This document shows positions 10,011 to 19,766 of a stretch of 64,000 bases of DNA, piece by piece; within the stretch, counting starts at the first letter, position 1, and every line of letters begins with the position of its first letter. The notes beneath the pieces are model-generated. The model saw only the letters and a list, made by a program, of their open reading frames with translations. It searched no databases and was not told where the DNA came from. The stretch is from contig NC_021191.1 of NCBI RefSeq assembly GCF_000389965.1, positions 807,501 to 871,500 of the forward strand, in the 5' to 3' direction. The DNA is from Actinoplanes sp. N902-109. Its GTDB lineage: Bacteria; Actinomycetota; Actinomycetes; Mycobacteriales; Micromonosporaceae. The translations under genes were made by a program, and so were the position numbers.

Positions 10011-11185
10011 CGGTTCCGGAGGCGGTCGCGCGGGCGAGCCGGGATTCGTACGCGCGGATCGTGGCCACGCTGATCCGGGTGACCGGCGACTGGGACCTGG
10101 CCGAGGATTGCGCGCAGGAGGCTCTCGCCGTCGCACTGGAGAAATGGCCGGCCGCGGGCGTACCGGAGAATCCCGGGGCGTGGCTGTTGACCGTGGCCCG
10201 CAACCGGGCGCTGGACGTGCTGCGCCGGGCCAGTCTGGAACGCCGCAAACTCGACGAGCTGGCCCGGCTGCCGCTGGATCCACCGCCGCCCGCCCACGAC
10301 GACCGCCTCCGGCTCATCTTCACCTGCTGTCATCCCGCCCTGGCGCTGGAAGCCCGGGTCGCTCTGACGTTGCGGACGGTGGCGGGTCTGCCCACGGCGG
10401 CGATCGCCCGCGCGTTCCTGGTCACCGAGCAGACGATGACCCGCCGGCTCACCCGGGCCAAGACCAGGATCGCCCAGGCCGGCATCCCGTACCGGGTTCC
10501 CTCCGGCGCCGCGCTGGGCGAACGGCTCGCTGGGGTGCTCGGCGTGCTCTACCTGTTGTTCAACCGCGGCTACGAGGCGGACGGCGATCCGGCGTTCGCC
10601 ACCGAGGCGATCCGCCTGACCCGGTTGCTGGCCCGGCTGATGCCCGCGGAACCCGAGGTCGCCGGGCTGCTTGCGCTGTGCCTGGTGCAGCACTCGCGGC
10701 GCAACGCCCGTCGCGACGCCGAGGGCCGGCTGCGTCCGCTCGCCGAGCAGGACCGCACCCGCTGGGACCACGCGATGATCGCCGAGGGCGTCGCGCTGCT
10801 GCCGCCGCCCGAGGGCACTTATGCCCTGCAGGCGCACATCGCCGCCTGCCACGTCCGCCGGACCACCGACTGGGCGCGCATCGCCGGCCTGTACGACCGG
10901 TTGGTGGCCGTCGTTCCCTCACCCGTCGTGCGGCTCAACCGGGCGGTCGCGCACGGGTACGGGCACAGCGCCGCCACGGGCCTGGCCCTGCTGGCCGCCG
11001 CCCGGGCCGACGGTGGGCTGGACGGCTACCCGTACGCCCTCGCCGCCGAGGCCGATCTGACCGCGCTGGCGGGTGACCGCGCACGCGCCGTCGAGCTGTT
11101 CGAGGCGGCTGCCGCAGTGGCCCGCTCACCTGCCGAGGCGCAGGCCCTGCTGCGCCGCGCTGAGACGCTCTGCCGTCAGGCCTGA
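10007..11185 (+). CDS. ECF42-type RNA polymerase sigma factor with C-terminal TPR-like extension
   Basis: The 392-residue sigma factor has sigma-2 (about 15-80, with the D-W-D-L-A-E-D-C-A-Q-E-A motif) and sigma-4 (about 115-170, with TAAIARAFLVTEQTMTRRL), then roughly 200 residues of helical repeats containing LLFNRGYEAD. That layout and the DGPF partner immediately upstream define group ECF42, which uses its C-terminal extension rather than a classical anti-sigma factor. The GTG at 10007 overlaps the stop of the DGPF gene. Targets are unknown, although in known members the DGPF gene is a target. Confidence 0.92.
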   Translation: MTVPEAVARASRDSYARIVATLIRVTGDWDLAEDCAQEALAVALEKWPAAGVPENPGAWLLTVARNRALDVLRRASLERRKLDELARLPLDPPPPAHDDRLRLIFTCCHPALALEARVALTLRTVAGLPTAAIARAFLVTEQTMTRRLTRAKTRIAQAGIPYRVPSGAALGERLAGVLGVLYLLFNRGYEADGDPAFATEAIRLTRLLARLMPAEPEVAGLLALCLVQHSRRNARRDAEGRLRPLAEQDRTRWDHAMIAEGVALLPPPEGTYALQAHIAACHVRRTTDWARIAGLYDRLVAVVPSPVVRLNRAVAHGYGHSAATGLALLAAARADGGLDGYPYALAAEADLTALAGDRARAVELFEAAAAVARSPAEAQALLRRAETLCRQA

Positions 11186-11224
11186 GCCCTGCTGCGCCGC
11201 GCCGGGGGAGCCGGGGACTCAGGC
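11180..11224. terminator. Stem-loop between convergent sigma-factor and sugar-isomerase-like genes
   Basis: GCCTGAG (11180-11186, overlapping the sigma-factor stop) pairs with CTCAGGC (11218-11224), extended by CCC with GGGG around a single bulged A. It lies exactly between the stops of the convergent genes and may serve both. The loop contains a second copy of a 16-bp segment, CCCTGCTGCGCCGCGC, found 40 bp upstream. Confidence 0.5.
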
Positions 11225-12049
11225 CGTGCAAATGGCACGCAGCCGGTCGATGCTGCGCCGCACGTCCGCTGCCGGCCGGGCCCCCGATTCGGCCCCGGTC
11301 AGGATGGTGTCCTGCTCCAGGACCCACCAGCCGGCGTAACCGTGGCGCCGCAACGCTTTCGCGACCCGGTCGAAGTCCACGTCGCCGTCGCCGATCGGGC
11401 GGAACATGCCCGCGCGCACCGCATCGGTGAACGTCCGCCGGCCCGTGCGCACCTCGGCGGCCAGGTCGGCGTCGACGTCCTTGGCGTGCACGTGGGCGAT
11501 CCGGTCGCCGGCGCGTTCGGCGAGCTCGGCCGGGTCGGTGCCGCCGATGAGCAGATGGCCGGTGTCGAGGCAGAGCGCTACGGCCGAGCCGTCGAGCACC
11601 CGCTGGACCTCGTCGGCGCGTTCGATCATGGTGCCGACGTGCGGGTGCAGAACCGCTGACAATCCCTTCGTACGGGCGTCCGCAGCGATCCGATCCACTG
11701 TGGTCAGCAGTGCCCGCCACCCGTCGGGGTCCATGGCCGGCCGGGCGTCGTAACCGTCGAGCCCGGTCGCCGCGGCCAGCACGACGGTGTCCGCGCCGGC
11801 GGCCACGAAACGGTCGAAGTCCACAGTGGGGTTTCCGGTGTGCAGGACCACCGGTACGAAGCCGCCGACCGCGCTCAGGCCGTACGAGGAAAGCAGGTCG
11901 TCGGAGGGCAGGAAGCCCGCCGGGCCGAACTCGGTGGCGGTGAGGCCGAGGTCGCGCATCTCGCTCAGCACCCGTTCGACCGGCAACTGGTGGCCCCAGC
12001 CCGGCACCTCACTGATGCCCCACGAGATGGGGGCTCCGGCGATCCGCAT
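11219..12049 (-). CDS. Sugar phosphate isomerase/epimerase, inosose-dehydratase-like TIM-barrel protein
   Basis: The 276-residue protein is a xylose-isomerase-like TIM barrel. The opening APISWGISEVPGWG and metal-ligand segments TEFGP, LHPHVGT, CLDTGH, HVHAKD and LEQD match the IolE/inosose dehydratase branch of the AP-endonuclease-2 superfamily. These enzymes dehydrate or isomerise keto-inositols and related sugars. No other inositol-catabolism gene is nearby, so the substrate is uncertain. It converges on the sigma-factor gene, and a short inverted repeat lies 18 bp upstream of the start. Confidence 0.85.
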   Translation of the reverse strand: MRIAGAPISWGISEVPGWGHQLPVERVLSEMRDLGLTATEFGPAGFLPSDDLLSSYGLSAVGGFVPVVLHTGNPTVDFDRFVAAGADTVVLAAATGLDGYDARPAMDPDGWRALLTTVDRIAADARTKGLSAVLHPHVGTMIERADEVQRVLDGSAVALCLDTGHLLIGGTDPAELAERAGDRIAHVHAKDVDADLAAEVRTGRRTFTDAVRAGMFRPIGDGDVDFDRVAKALRRHGYAGWWVLEQDTILTGAESGARPAADVRRSIDRLRAICTA

Positions 12050-12066
12050 GCCCCGAGCATCGACGT

Positions 12067-12082
12067 GTTACAAGATCGTAAC
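12067..12082. promoter_or_regulatory. Inverted repeat upstream of the IolE-like gene
   Basis: GTTAC (12067-12071) and GTAAC (12078-12082) form an inverted repeat with a 6-bp centre, just upstream of the start at 12049. It could be a repressor site, but only one copy is seen and the arms are short. Confidence 0.3.
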
Positions 12083-12235
12083 AAGACGCCGGGTCCCTCA
12101 AAACCGCCTCAGGTTGAGGGCTCTGCGACTTTTGGCTGATGACCAGGCCTGGCGTTTCCGGCCGGTAGCCGATGTGCGGGGTTGACCCGAGCGGTGAAGC
12201 TCGTCACGTCCACCCGTGGTAAAGGAGCCAGAGCG

Positions 12236-13264
12236 ATGACCGTCGACGACAACCGGCCTGCTCGGCAGCGCGTGACGCTGACCGGCATCAGTTCACGGGC
12301 ATGGGAGCATCCCGCCGACCGGGGTGCGCTCACCGCCCTGCGGGAGCTGCGCGGCTTCGACGAGGTGGTGAAGGGCTTCTTCGGCATGTGGAACGAGCGC
12401 GGCTTCCGGCTGCAGTACCTCGCCGGTTCCGTACGGGTCGACCACCGCCAATACCCGCGGGTCTACCAGCGGTTCACCGAGGCGGCCAGCACGCTCGACG
12501 TCGCGGAGCTGCCCGAGCTGTTCGTCAGCCAGAACCCGGTGATCCACAGCCAGGCGATCGGCATGGACAAGCCGTTCATCGTGCTGTCCACCGCCGCCGT
12601 GGAGAAGCTGGACGACGAGGAGCTGCGCATCCTGCTCGGCCACGAGATCGGGCACGTGCGTAGCGGCCACGCCGTCTACCAGACGATCATGATGATCCTG
12701 ACCCGGTGGGCGGCCAACGTCAGCTTCATCCCGGTCGGCGTGATCGCCCTGCGGGCCATCATCGCCGCCATGTACGAGTGGTGGCGCAAGGCCGAGCTGT
12801 CTGCCGACCGCGCCGGGCTGCTCGCCGGGCAGGACCCGGCGGCGGCGCTGCGGTTGCTGATGAAGCTGGCGGGCGGCGGCGACCTGAGTCAGATCGACAC
12901 GGCCGCTTTCCTGGAGCAGGCGGCCGAGTACGAGGGCGGCGGCGACCTGCGCGACAGCTTCCACAAGATCGGCATGACCGCGTTCACCAGCGTGCCGGTG
13001 CCGGTCGCCCGCGCGGCCGAGCTGCGCCGGTGGGTGGACTCCGGCGAGTACGCCCGGATCCTCGGCGGCGACTACGACCGGCGCGACGGCGACAGCAACG
13101 CCTCGGTCACCGAGGACGTGAAGGCGGCAGCCGCGCACTACCGCGACACGTTCCGCAGCTCTCCCGACCCGCTCGTGTCCCTCGCCCGCAAGATCGGCGA
13201 CGGCGCCGCCGACCTGGGCGGCCGGGCCCGCGATTGGGCGAGCGGGCGTGGCGCCGGCAATTAA
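12236..13264 (+). CDS. M48-family metallopeptidase
   Basis: The 342-residue protein has the zincin motif HEIGH at residues 136-140, followed by a hydrophobic segment (about 155-185) and AELSADRAG, which supplies the downstream Glu ligand and the conserved D-R of M48 peptidases. Length and layout fit bacterial YggG/HtpX-like membrane-associated proteases, here with one hydrophobic hairpin. The start at 12236 is fixed by AAAGGAG 7-13 nt upstream. The gene is followed within 10-15 bp by peptide deformylase on the same strand. Substrates are unknown. Confidence 0.9.
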   Translation: MTVDDNRPARQRVTLTGISSRAWEHPADRGALTALRELRGFDEVVKGFFGMWNERGFRLQYLAGSVRVDHRQYPRVYQRFTEAASTLDVAELPELFVSQNPVIHSQAIGMDKPFIVLSTAAVEKLDDEELRILLGHEIGHVRSGHAVYQTIMMILTRWAANVSFIPVGVIALRAIIAAMYEWWRKAELSADRAGLLAGQDPAAALRLLMKLAGGGDLSQIDTAAFLEQAAEYEGGGDLRDSFHKIGMTAFTSVPVPVARAAELRRWVDSGEYARILGGDYDRRDGDSNASVTEDVKAAAAHYRDTFRSSPDPLVSLARKIGDGAADLGGRARDWASGRGAGN

Positions 13265-13274
13265 CATTGCCGTC

Positions 13275-13841
13275 GTGCAGACCCGGGCAGGAACACCACG
13301 ACCGATCACCCGCTACGGCAACCCGGTGCTCCACCGGCGCTGCGCCGAGGTGACAGTCTTCGACGAGGCGCTGGAACGGCTCGTCGCGGACATGTTCGCC
13401 AGCATGGCCGCCGCCGAGGGGGTGGGCCTGGCGGCCAACCAGATCGGGGTGGACGCCCGGGTCTTCGTGGTCGACTGTCCCGACGAGAGCGGCACCCACG
13501 TCGTGGCGCACGTGGTCAACCCGGTGCTGCACCTGCCGGAGGGCACCGGCGGGCGCGGGCTGGAGGTCGACAGCGAGGGCTGCCTGTCGGTGCCGGGCGT
13601 GCGCGCCGATGTCGGCCGCCCGGACACCTCCTTCGTCACCGGCGTCGACATGCATGGCGAGCCGGTGCGCATCGACGGCACCGGTCTGCTGGCGCGTTGC
13701 CTGCAACACGAGACCGACCACCTGGATGGCCTGCTCTACGTCGACCGGCTGCCGGCCAAGCACCGCAAGAAGCTGCTCGCCCGCAGCGCCGAAGCCCCGG
13801 GCGTCGGCGTCAGCGAGCAAGGTGAAGTGGCAACTGATTGA
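13275..13841 (+). CDS. def: Peptide deformylase
   Basis: The 188-residue enzyme removes the formyl group from N-terminal methionine of new proteins. All three family motifs are present: GVGLAANQIG, EGCLSVPG (metal-binding Cys) and QHETDHLDG (the two His and the catalytic Glu). The GTG at 13275 is preferred because it lies after the upstream stop; a GTG at 13248 in the same frame would overlap the M48 gene by 17 bp and add nine residues. No clear ribosome-binding site precedes either. Actinomycetes often carry several def paralogues, so this may not be the only one. Confidence 0.93.
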   Translation: MQTRAGTPRPITRYGNPVLHRRCAEVTVFDEALERLVADMFASMAAAEGVGLAANQIGVDARVFVVDCPDESGTHVVAHVVNPVLHLPEGTGGRGLEVDSEGCLSVPGVRADVGRPDTSFVTGVDMHGEPVRIDGTGLLARCLQHETDHLDGLLYVDRLPAKHRKKLLARSAEAPGVGVSEQGEVATD

Positions 13842-13979
13842 CAGCAATGATCGTTCGGTACGGATGGACAAGCACCGCACCGGTCGATACTCTTTCCTTG
13901 ACGCCGTTGCGAGTTCTTCCCCCGTGGAATTCGCAGCGGCGCTCCTATTTCCCGTGCCGTTCCTCCCTCCCGGCCGTTC

Positions 13980-16343
<2,364 letters not shown>

Positions 16344-16385
16344 GAAATCACGCTAGCGGCGCTGCTGTCCCCGCGGCTTCTCCGA

Positions 16386-17594
16386 TCATGACTTGATCGG
16401 CAGGCTGGTCCAGCCGCGCAGGGTGAGGCTGTCGCGGCGCACCGGTTCACCCGCGAGGGTGAGCCCCGGCAGCCGGCGCACCAGGGCCGGCAGGGCGATC
16501 TCGGCCTCCAGCCGGGCCAGCGGCGCGCCCAGGCAGAAGTGGATGCCCCCGCCGAAGGACAGCGGCGCGTTGTCCGGCCGGGTCAGGTCGAGCCGGTCCG
16601 GGTCGGCGAAGCGCTGCGGGTCGCGGTTGCCGGCACCCAGGTAGGCCACGATCCGCTCGCCGCCGGCGATCGGCACCCCGGCCACCTCCACGTCCTCCCA
16701 CGCCACCCGGCTGATCAGCTGCACCGGGCTGTCGTAGCGCAACAGCTCCTCGACGGCGTCCGCGGCGATCTCCGGCCGGTCGCGCAGCCGGGCGAGCTGG
16801 GCCGGGTTGTGCAGCAGGGCGACCAGGCTGTTGGCCAGCAGGTTGGTGGTGGTCTCGAAGCCCGCCATGAACAGCAGACCGGCCATGGTCAGCAGCTCGT
16901 CCTCGGTGAGCTTGTCGCCGTCCTCCCCGGCCACCACCAGCGCGCTGAGCAGGTCGTCGGCGGGCTCCCGGCGGCGCTCGGCAACCAGGCCGGCCAGGTA
17001 GTCGCGGATCTGCCGGGCGGCCGGGTCGGCGGTGGCCAGCACGTCCTCGTCGATCACCTCGAGCACCTGCGACCAGTCCCGGGTCAGCTGCTGGAACTGC
17101 GCGCGGTCGGGTTCGGGCACCCCGAGCAGCTCGCCGATCACGCCGACCGGCAGCGGGAACGCGAACGCCGGGATGAAGTCGGTCTCGCCGGCCATGGCGT
17201 CCAGCAGGTCCTCGACCATCCGCTCGATGCGGGGCCGCAGCGCCTGCACCCGGCGGGCGGTGAACGAGGAGCTGACCAGCCGGCGCAGCCGGGTGTGATC
17301 CGGCGGGTTCAGGTTGAGGATGCTGGTGAAGAGCTGGTGCAGCGCGGGATGCTCGGACCAGCCGGGCAGCACGAAGTCGAACATGTGCGACGGCATGTGC
17401 CCGAGCTTGGGGTGCCGGGTGACCGCGACGCAGTCGGCGTGCCGGGTGGCCACGATGGCGCCGTCGTCCGCGCGCACCAGCGGCGAGATCTCGCGCAGCC
17501 GGCGGTAGCGCGGATAGGGGTCGGTCCGGCCGGTCATCCGGGTCAGCTCGGCGAGCAGGGTCGAGACCTCGGCACTCTCCACGATGTCCGTCAT
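16386..17594 (-). CDS. Cytochrome P450 monooxygenase
   Basis: The 402-residue soluble P450 has the I-helix motif A-G-F-E-T-T-T-N, the K-helix E-E-L-L-R and the heme loop FGGGIHFCLGAPLAR with the axial Cys at residue 354. Actinomycete P450s of this kind hydroxylate secondary metabolites or xenobiotics using a ferredoxin partner, which is absent nearby. The I-helix has Glu in place of the more usual Gly-x-x-Thr context (AGFETTT), which is common in bacterial P450s. It precedes the UvrA-like gene and may share its transcript. Confidence 0.95.
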   Translation of the reverse strand: MTDIVESAEVSTLLAELTRMTGRTDPYPRYRRLREISPLVRADDGAIVATRHADCVAVTRHPKLGHMPSHMFDFVLPGWSEHPALHQLFTSILNLNPPDHTRLRRLVSSSFTARRVQALRPRIERMVEDLLDAMAGETDFIPAFAFPLPVGVIGELLGVPEPDRAQFQQLTRDWSQVLEVIDEDVLATADPAARQIRDYLAGLVAERRREPADDLLSALVVAGEDGDKLTEDELLTMAGLLFMAGFETTTNLLANSLVALLHNPAQLARLRDRPEIAADAVEELLRYDSPVQLISRVAWEDVEVAGVPIAGGERIVAYLGAGNRDPQRFADPDRLDLTRPDNAPLSFGGGIHFCLGAPLARLEAEIALPALVRRLPGLTLAGEPVRRDSLTLRGWTSLPIKS

Positions 17595-17644
17595 GGCGTG
17601 GAGCGTAGCCGCGCTCGCCCAGCCGGGATATACCCTTTGTCCCT

Positions 17645-18265
17645 GTGGCCAAGTACTTCGACGTGCACCCGGACAACCCGCAGCCCCGATCGATCAGCCA
17701 GGTGGTGGGGCTGCTGCAAGATGACGGGCTGATCGCCTATCCGACCGACAGCTGTTACGCCCTGGGCTGCCGGATCGGCAACGCCCGCGGGCTGGAGCGG
17801 ATCCGGGAGATCCGGCAGCTCGGCACCGGCCACCACTTCACCCTGGTGTGCCACGACTTCGCCCAGCTCGGTCAGTACGTGCAGATCAGCAACGCCGTGT
17901 TCCGGCTGGTCAAGGCGGCGACACCGGGCAGCTACACGTTCATCCTGCCGGCCACCCGCGAGGTGCCGCGCCGGTTGCAGCATCCCCGGAAGAAGACCGT
18001 CGGGGTACGGATCCCCGAGCACACGGTCACCCAGGCGCTGCTCGCCGAGCTGGGGGAGCCGCTGCTGTCCAGCACCCTGCTGCTGCCCGGCCAGCCGGAG
18101 CCGCTCACGATGGGCTGGGAGATCAAGGAGGAACTCGATCACGTGGTCGACGCGGTGCTCGATTCCGGCGAGTGCGGCACGGTGCCCACCACGGTCGTCG
18201 ACCTGTCCGAGGGGACGCCCGAGATCCTGCGCGTCGGCGCCGGGGACCCGGCCCGTTTCGAATGA
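17645..18265 (+). CDS. YrdC/Sua5-domain protein, YciO type
   Basis: The 206-residue protein is a YrdC-domain protein: MAKYFDVHPDNPQPRSI, GLIAYPTDSCYALGC, R-I-R-E-I-R-Q-L and the P-G-S-Y-T-F-I-L segment closely follow the E. coli YciO pattern and length. The family binds nucleotides and L-threonine-derived intermediates; Sua5/YrdC members make threonylcarbamoyl-AMP for t6A tRNA modification, while YciO-type paralogues have a less certain role. It starts with GTG. It faces away from the P450 and precedes a sulfotransferase. Confidence 0.88.
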   Translation: MAKYFDVHPDNPQPRSISQVVGLLQDDGLIAYPTDSCYALGCRIGNARGLERIREIRQLGTGHHFTLVCHDFAQLGQYVQISNAVFRLVKAATPGSYTFILPATREVPRRLQHPRKKTVGVRIPEHTVTQALLAELGEPLLSSTLLLPGQPEPLTMGWEIKEELDHVVDAVLDSGECGTVPTTVVDLSEGTPEILRVGAGDPARFE

Positions 18266-18309
18266 TCTTCACAGGTCATTCATAAAGTTGACCTCTAGGG
18301 TCCACTTTC

Positions 18310-19119
18310 ATGGCATGGCGCAGACAGGTCAACACGCGGCTGGCCCGGAGCACCGGCATGCAGGTGGTGCAACGCGACGGCAAGCTCAAACTCATGCGGC
18401 TGCCCAAGCGGGAACTGACCGCTCCGGCGTTCTTGTTCTCCTCGGTGCGGTCGGGCTCGACGCTGCTGCGGATGATCCTCGACAGTCACTCGGAGATCTA
18501 TGCGCCGCATGAGCTGCATCTGGCCCACATCAAGGTCACGTTCGAGATCCCGGCCGCCGAGAAGGCGATGCACGCGCTCGGCCTCGACGACCGTGAGCTG
18601 ACCACCATGGTGTGGGACCGGCTGCTCAGCAAGGCGCTGCAGGCCAGCGGCAAGAAGATCCTGGTGGAGAAGACGCCGAACCTGGTCTTCCAGTGGTCGC
18701 GGGTGGCCCGGTCCTTCCCCGACGCCAAGTTCATCTATCTGCTGCGGCATCCGGCGGCCATCCTCGACTCCTGGCAGCGCGCCCGCACCACGCAGACCGG
18801 GGACGAGGCGGTCAGGAGCGTCACCAAGTACCTCACCGCGCTGCGCGAGGCCCGCAACCACCTGCCCGGTCACACCGTGCGGTACGAGGACCTGACCGCG
18901 GACCCGGTCGCCGAGGCCCGCAAGCTGTGCGCGTTCCTCGGGGTGGCGTTCGAGCCCGCGATGGTGGAGTACGGCAAGGCCGACCACGGCCCGCTGGTTG
19001 CCGGGCTCGGCGACTGGCAGGAGAAGATCCAGACCGGGTCGGTCCAGCAGGCCCGCCCGCTGCCGGCGATCGAGCTGCCGGACCGGCTCAAGCTGCTGGC
19101 TGCCGACCTCGGTTACTGA
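18310..19119 (+). CDS. Sulfotransferase family protein
   Basis: The 269-residue protein carries the PAPS-binding P-loop SSVRSGSTLLRMIL, the histidine-containing APHELH segment, K-T-P-N and the 3'-phosphate-binding FIYLLRHPAAILDSW segment. These identify a PAPS-dependent sulfotransferase of the actinobacterial/Stf0-like type. The acceptor substrate is unknown. An AT-richer stretch with TTGACC about 20 bp before the ATG could hold a promoter element. Confidence 0.85.
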   Translation: MAWRRQVNTRLARSTGMQVVQRDGKLKLMRLPKRELTAPAFLFSSVRSGSTLLRMILDSHSEIYAPHELHLAHIKVTFEIPAAEKAMHALGLDDRELTTMVWDRLLSKALQASGKKILVEKTPNLVFQWSRVARSFPDAKFIYLLRHPAAILDSWQRARTTQTGDEAVRSVTKYLTALREARNHLPGHTVRYEDLTADPVAEARKLCAFLGVAFEPAMVEYGKADHGPLVAGLGDWQEKIQTGSVQQARPLPAIELPDRLKLLAADLGY

Positions 19120-19130
19120 GGCGCCTGCGG

Positions 19131-19697
19131 TCAGTGCTTGCGCAGGGTGGACAGCGCGCCGTGCAGCCGGGCGAGCTCGTTGACGACCGGACCGACCCCG
19201 GCCGCGACGATCTCGTTGGGCACGAACTCACCCTCGTCGTTGAGGAACTGCGGGGCGAAGGGGATCGGCACCTGCTCGAAGATCGGCACCATCCGCAGCG
19301 TGGTGACGACCTGCTTGAGCGCCTGGGTCGCGCGGGTGCCGGCCGAGACACCGCCGTAGCTGACAAAGGCGACCGGCTTGTCCGCCCACTCCTGGTGCAG
19401 GAAGTCGATGGCGTTCTTGATGCCCGCGCTGAAGCTGTAGTTGTACTCCGGGTGCACGATCACGAAGGCGTCGCCGCGCTCGATCGTCTGGCTCCAGCGG
19501 TGCGTGTGCTCCTTGGTGTACTGGCGCAGCCGCGGGTGGTTGGGCTCGTCGAACAGCGGCAGCTCGTAGTCGGCGAGGTCGACCAGCTCGACGTCGAACC
19601 CGCCGTGCTCTGCGGCGGCCCGCGCGAACCAGGTCGCGATGGGCAGGCCGATCCGGCCGGGACGGGTGCTGGCAACGATCACCTGGAGAATGGGCAT
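19131..19697 (-). CDS. NADPH-dependent FMN reductase
   Basis: The 188-residue flavodoxin-like protein has STRPGRIG for FMN phosphate binding, HPEYNYSFSAGIKNAIDFL and the SYGGVSAG motif, all typical of NADPH-dependent FMN reductases. It could supply reduced flavin to flavoenzymes such as the neighbouring luciferase-like proteins, although those may be F420-dependent. The start at 19697 is chosen because a GGGGGG block directly precedes it; an ATG nine bases upstream would place that block inside the gene. Confidence 0.9.
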   Translation of the reverse strand: MPILQVIVASTRPGRIGLPIATWFARAAAEHGGFDVELVDLADYELPLFDEPNHPRLRQYTKEHTHRWSQTIERGDAFVIVHPEYNYSFSAGIKNAIDFLHQEWADKPVAFVSYGGVSAGTRATQALKQVVTTLRMVPIFEQVPIPFAPQFLNDEGEFVPNEIVAAGVGPVVNELARLHGALSTLRKH

Positions 19698-19766
19698 GCC
19701 CCCCATCGTAATGATCAAAAAGGGCCTCGACCGGCGTGAGCCTGGCCACGTGGGATAGTACGAGCG

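Noticed and set aside
11147..11202. 16-bp direct repeat CCCTGCTGCGCCGCGC as an insertion footprint
   Set aside because: One copy is in the coding end of the sigma factor and the other in the terminator loop; the motif is ordinary high-GC sequence and there is no transposase.
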